From contig DLFD01000030.1 in the NCBI GenBank assembly GCA_002482005.1, forward strand, positions 1,402 through 24,132: 22,731 bases of DNA, given 5' to 3'. Under the pieces are notes generated by a model. That model was not told the origin of the DNA. It did not search any database and saw only the letters and a list, made by a program, of their open reading frames with translations. Source of the DNA: Lachnospiraceae bacterium UBA7729 (lineage in GTDB: Bacteria > Bacillota > Clostridia > Lachnospirales > Lachnospiraceae). A program made the translations under genes and the position numbers. Of the stretch, positions 20,861 through 22,731 are shown piece by piece (the first letter of the stretch is position 1; the number at the start of each line of letters is the position of its first letter).

Positions 20861-21676
20861 ATGGCAGGAAAACGAGATTATTACGAAGTCCTCGGCGTCA
20901 GCAGGACGGCTTCGGATGATGAGATAAAGAAAGCATTCCGCCGGCTTGCACGGAAGTATCATCCGGATCAGAATCCGGGTGACAGGCAGGCAGAAGAGAA
21001 GTTCAAGGAAGTCAATGAGGCTTACGGCGTTCTGTCCGATCCGAAGAAAAGAAAGCTGTATGACCAGGTCGGGATGGCTGCATTCGATGAAGCGGCCGGC
21101 GCGGGACCGGGCGGTTTCGGCGGCTTCGGCAACGGGAACGGCGGATATCAGGAGTTCCACTTCAACAGCAGTGATCCGCACATGAAGGACATCTTCGGGG
21201 ACATCTTCGGGGATATCTTCGGAGGCGGAGCAGGCGGCTTCAGCTCAAAGGGATTCGGTTCCGGCAGCGGTGCCAGTTCAGGCTCCTACAGCCAGGGCGG
21301 TTTTGGCGGAAATGGCTACAGCGGCGGTGGTTTCTCCGGCTTCAGCGGGCAGGCTTCAGGGCAGTCTCGTACGGAGCGGCTTGACCGGGAGGGTGACATC
21401 AAGGTCCCGTTCACGACGGCCGTGTTCGGCGGAGAAGTGAAGGTCACGACTCCGGTCGGCGAGCACGTGATGCTGAGGATCCCGGCAGGGTCCCAGTGCG
21501 GCAGGAAGTTCCGCCTTCCGGGCAAGGGAGCCCGCAGCAGGACAGACAGCTCCAGGCGAGGCGATCTTTATCTGGTCCTTCAGATCGAAGTGCCGACGGA
21601 CCTTACCGCCCAGGAAGTCAGAAAGCTGAGGGAATTCCAGAAGCTACGTGAGAAGAGGGAGGAATTTTCCTCGTAA
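20861..21676 (+). CDS. DnaJ-like (CbpA-type) J-domain co-chaperone
   Basis: A 271-aa Hsp40-type co-chaperone that stimulates Hsp70 (DnaK). An N-terminal J domain (about 5-70) carries HPD at 34-36. A long Gly/Phe/Ser-rich linker (about 80-180) contains three IFGDIFG-like copies (HMKDIFGDIFGDIFGGGAG). A single C-terminal substrate-binding domain follows (IKVPFTTAVFGGEVKV, RIPAGSQCGRKFRLPGKG, GDLYLVLQIEVP). There is no CxxCxGxG zinc-finger region, so it is not canonical DnaJ. It is shorter than two-domain CbpA and appears to carry only one C-terminal barrel. ATG 20861 has AGAGGTGAG upstream; GTG 20855 is in frame but too close to the RBS. It is controlled by CIRCE and stands alone, with no grpE or dnaK beside it. 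Confidence 0.9.
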   Translation: MAGKRDYYEVLGVSRTASDDEIKKAFRRLARKYHPDQNPGDRQAEEKFKEVNEAYGVLSDPKKRKLYDQVGMAAFDEAAGAGPGGFGGFGNGNGGYQEFHFNSSDPHMKDIFGDIFGDIFGGGAGGFSSKGFGSGSGASSGSYSQGGFGGNGYSGGGFSGFSGQASGQSRTERLDREGDIKVPFTTAVFGGEVKVTTPVGEHVMLRIPAGSQCGRKFRLPGKGARSRTDSSRRGDLYLVLQIEVPTDLTAQEVRKLREFQKLREKREEFSS

Positions 21677-21704
21677 ACAATACAAATCTGAATGAATTTA
21701 TATG

Positions 21705-21773
21705 GCCTCTGCGTACAAATTGAGATATTCTTTGGCTAATTGACGATATCTCACTGTACCAGAGGCTCTTTTT
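21705..21773 (+). terminator. Long hairpin terminator after dnaJ-like gene
   Basis: A segmented stem has GCCTCTG (21705-21711) with CAGAGGC (21760-21766), GTAC with GTAC, and TGAGATAT (21721-21728) with ATATCTCA (21746-21753). It is followed by TCTTTTTG. It is a strong terminator; being about 110 bp before araD, it could also act as a leader element if transcription starts upstream. Confidence 0.85.
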
Positions 21774-21882
21774 GTGGTTTAATGAATAAGGATTATCGGT
21801 AATATGTTTCCCTGCATACAAATCTGCAGAGAGATTATCTGTTAATGTTTGGCTGTGTTCAGCAGAAAGGGAGAGACTATAT

Positions 21883-22584
21883 ATGCTGGAAGAGTTAAAG
21901 CAGCAGGTATACGAAGCGAACATGGAGCTTCCTGAGAGAGGGCTTGTCACCTATACCTGGGGCAACGTTTCCGGGATCGACAGGGAAAGCGGGCTCTTTG
22001 TCATCAAGCCGAGCGGCGTATCCTATGAAGCGATGAAGCCGGAAGACATGGTTGTCGTTGATCTTGAGGGCAATGTCGTCGAGGGCGATTACAAGCCGTC
22101 AGTCGATATGCCGACCCATCTGGAACTTTACAAGGCATGGCCGGATGTCGGCGGTATCGTTCACACCCACTCTCCGTGGGCGACCGCATGGGCCCAGGCT
22201 GAGAGAGGCATCCCGGCATACGGAACGACCCATGCAGATTACTTCTACGGTGAGATCCCGTGCTGCAGAGTCATGACCGCCGTGGAAGTCGGAGGAGAGC
22301 CGGGCCACTATGAGGCCGAGCAGGGCAAGGTCATCATCGAGACCTTCCGCGGAAAGAATCCGATGTACGTTCCGGGATGCGTATGTGCGCATCATGGTCC
22401 GTTCACCTGGGGCAAGGATGCAGCAGAGGCTGTCTACAACGCAGTCGTTCTTGAGGAAGTCGCCAAGATGGCGGTCCGCACCGAGGCGATCAACAGGAAT
22501 GCAGTCCCGGCCCCGCAGTACATGCTGGATAAACATTTCCTCAGAAAGCACGGCAAGAACGCTTATTACGGACAGTCTAAGTAA
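21883..22584 (+). CDS. araD: L-ribulose-5-phosphate 4-epimerase (AraD/UlaF/SgbE family)
   Basis: A 233-aa class II aldolase-family epimerase interconverting L-ribulose 5-phosphate and D-xylulose 5-phosphate, linking L-arabinose, L-ascorbate or related pentose breakdown to the pentose phosphate pathway. Phosphate and substrate loops GNVSGIDRE and KPSGVSYE are present. KPSVDMPTH has Asp75, HTHSPWATAW has zinc ligands His94 and His96, and CAHHGPFTWG has His170. THADYFYG has catalytic Asp119, and Tyr229 is conserved near the C-terminus. The length matches E. coli AraD (231 aa). RBS AGGGAGAG precedes ATG 21883. Which of the paralogous roles (AraD, UlaF, SgbE) applies depends on the downstream genes, which lie outside the window. 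Confidence 0.92.
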   Translation: MLEELKQQVYEANMELPERGLVTYTWGNVSGIDRESGLFVIKPSGVSYEAMKPEDMVVVDLEGNVVEGDYKPSVDMPTHLELYKAWPDVGGIVHTHSPWATAWAQAERGIPAYGTTHADYFYGEIPCCRVMTAVEVGGEPGHYEAEQGKVIIETFRGKNPMYVPGCVCAHHGPFTWGKDAAEAVYNAVVLEEVAKMAVRTEAINRNAVPAPQYMLDKHFLRKHGKNAYYGQSK

Positions 22585-22593
22585 TTTCGCATA

Positions 22594-22642
22594 TCCGGGA
22601 AGGATGCAGACCTTATCCTGTATGGGGGGCATCCTTCCGGAA
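22594..22642 (+). terminator. Hairpin after araD
   Basis: GGAAGGATGC and GCATCCTTCC form a perfect 10-bp stem, extended by TCC/GGA with a bulge, around a 20-nt loop. It starts 10 bp after the araD stop. The tail AAATATCTTTC is not a clean U-run, so termination may be partial. Confidence 0.55.
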
Positions 22643-22714
22643 ATATCTTTCAGTCCGGCGGAATCTGCGCGGCGCTGAAGGAGTCAATATAGTGTGCAAC
22701 AGGAAGGAGTAAGT

Positions 22715-22731
22715 TTGAAACAAAAGTGTAG
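22715..22731 (+). CDS. Possible start of a downstream gene (truncated by window)
   Basis: AGGAAGGAG (22701-22709) is followed after five bases by TTG (22715), giving only the first codons (L/M K Q K C) before the window ends. The RBS is strong, but the start codon is non-ATG and nothing can be said about the product. Confidence 0.3.

Overview
The window reads as chromosomal DNA of a moderately GC-rich, strictly anaerobic Bacillota (Clostridia/Lachnospiraceae-like or a close relative). This is inferred from rubrerythrin, ferrous-iron Feo genes with a FeoB-associated Cys-rich protein, an Fe-S flavin oxidoreductase, strong AGGAGG ribosome binding sites, a CIRCE-controlled J-protein and Gram-positive style terminators. 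No tRNA, rRNA, CRISPR array, phage gene or transposase gene is visible.

Layout. (1) 59-7530, plus strand: a MATE exporter; a 965-aa fused glutamate-synthase-beta-like Fe-S/flavin oxidoreductase with its own promoter, leader hairpin and terminator; an AspT-type amino-acid antiporter broken by a +1 frameshift; and a second MATE exporter. (2) 7705-8247: rubrerythrin, convergent with the iron block. (3) 8336-13646, mostly minus strand, is an iron-homeostasis island. In transcription order it holds an HMA metallochaperone, two FeoA proteins, FeoB, a previously unlisted 41-aa membrane protein and a Fur-family protein lacking the usual metal ligands. A DtxR-family regulator follows with its own promoter, and a divergent FeoB-associated Cys-rich membrane protein lies on the plus strand. 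CTAAC/GTTAG inverted repeats sit on the dtxR and Cys-rich-protein promoters, and a related site lies between feoA and feoB, suggesting one small regulon. (4) 14055-19112: ilvB-ilvN (branched-chain amino acids), a secreted SIMPL protein, an alpha/beta hydrolase and proB. (5) 19715-22584: an S66 LD-carboxypeptidase-like protein, a CIRCE-controlled DnaJ-like protein and an AraD-type epimerase, with the possible start of another gene at the right edge.

The most striking non-coding signal is a 257-bp element present twice in opposite orientation (13690-13946 and 19150-19406), with 3 differences between copies. Each copy has 19-bp imperfect terminal inverted repeats. Copy 1 is flanked by a perfect 9-bp direct repeat and copy 2 by a 7-bp one. 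Almost the whole element folds into four consecutive hairpins. It encodes no credible protein, so it looks like a non-autonomous mobile element (MITE). The two copies bracket ilvBN-SIMPL-hydrolase-proB, and copy 1 seems to donate the -35 box of the ilvB promoter. A remnant of one element end lies at 13072-13117. Two unrelated short tandem arrays (3 x 32 bp after feoB; 4 x 24 bp before the LD-carboxypeptidase) add to the repeat content.
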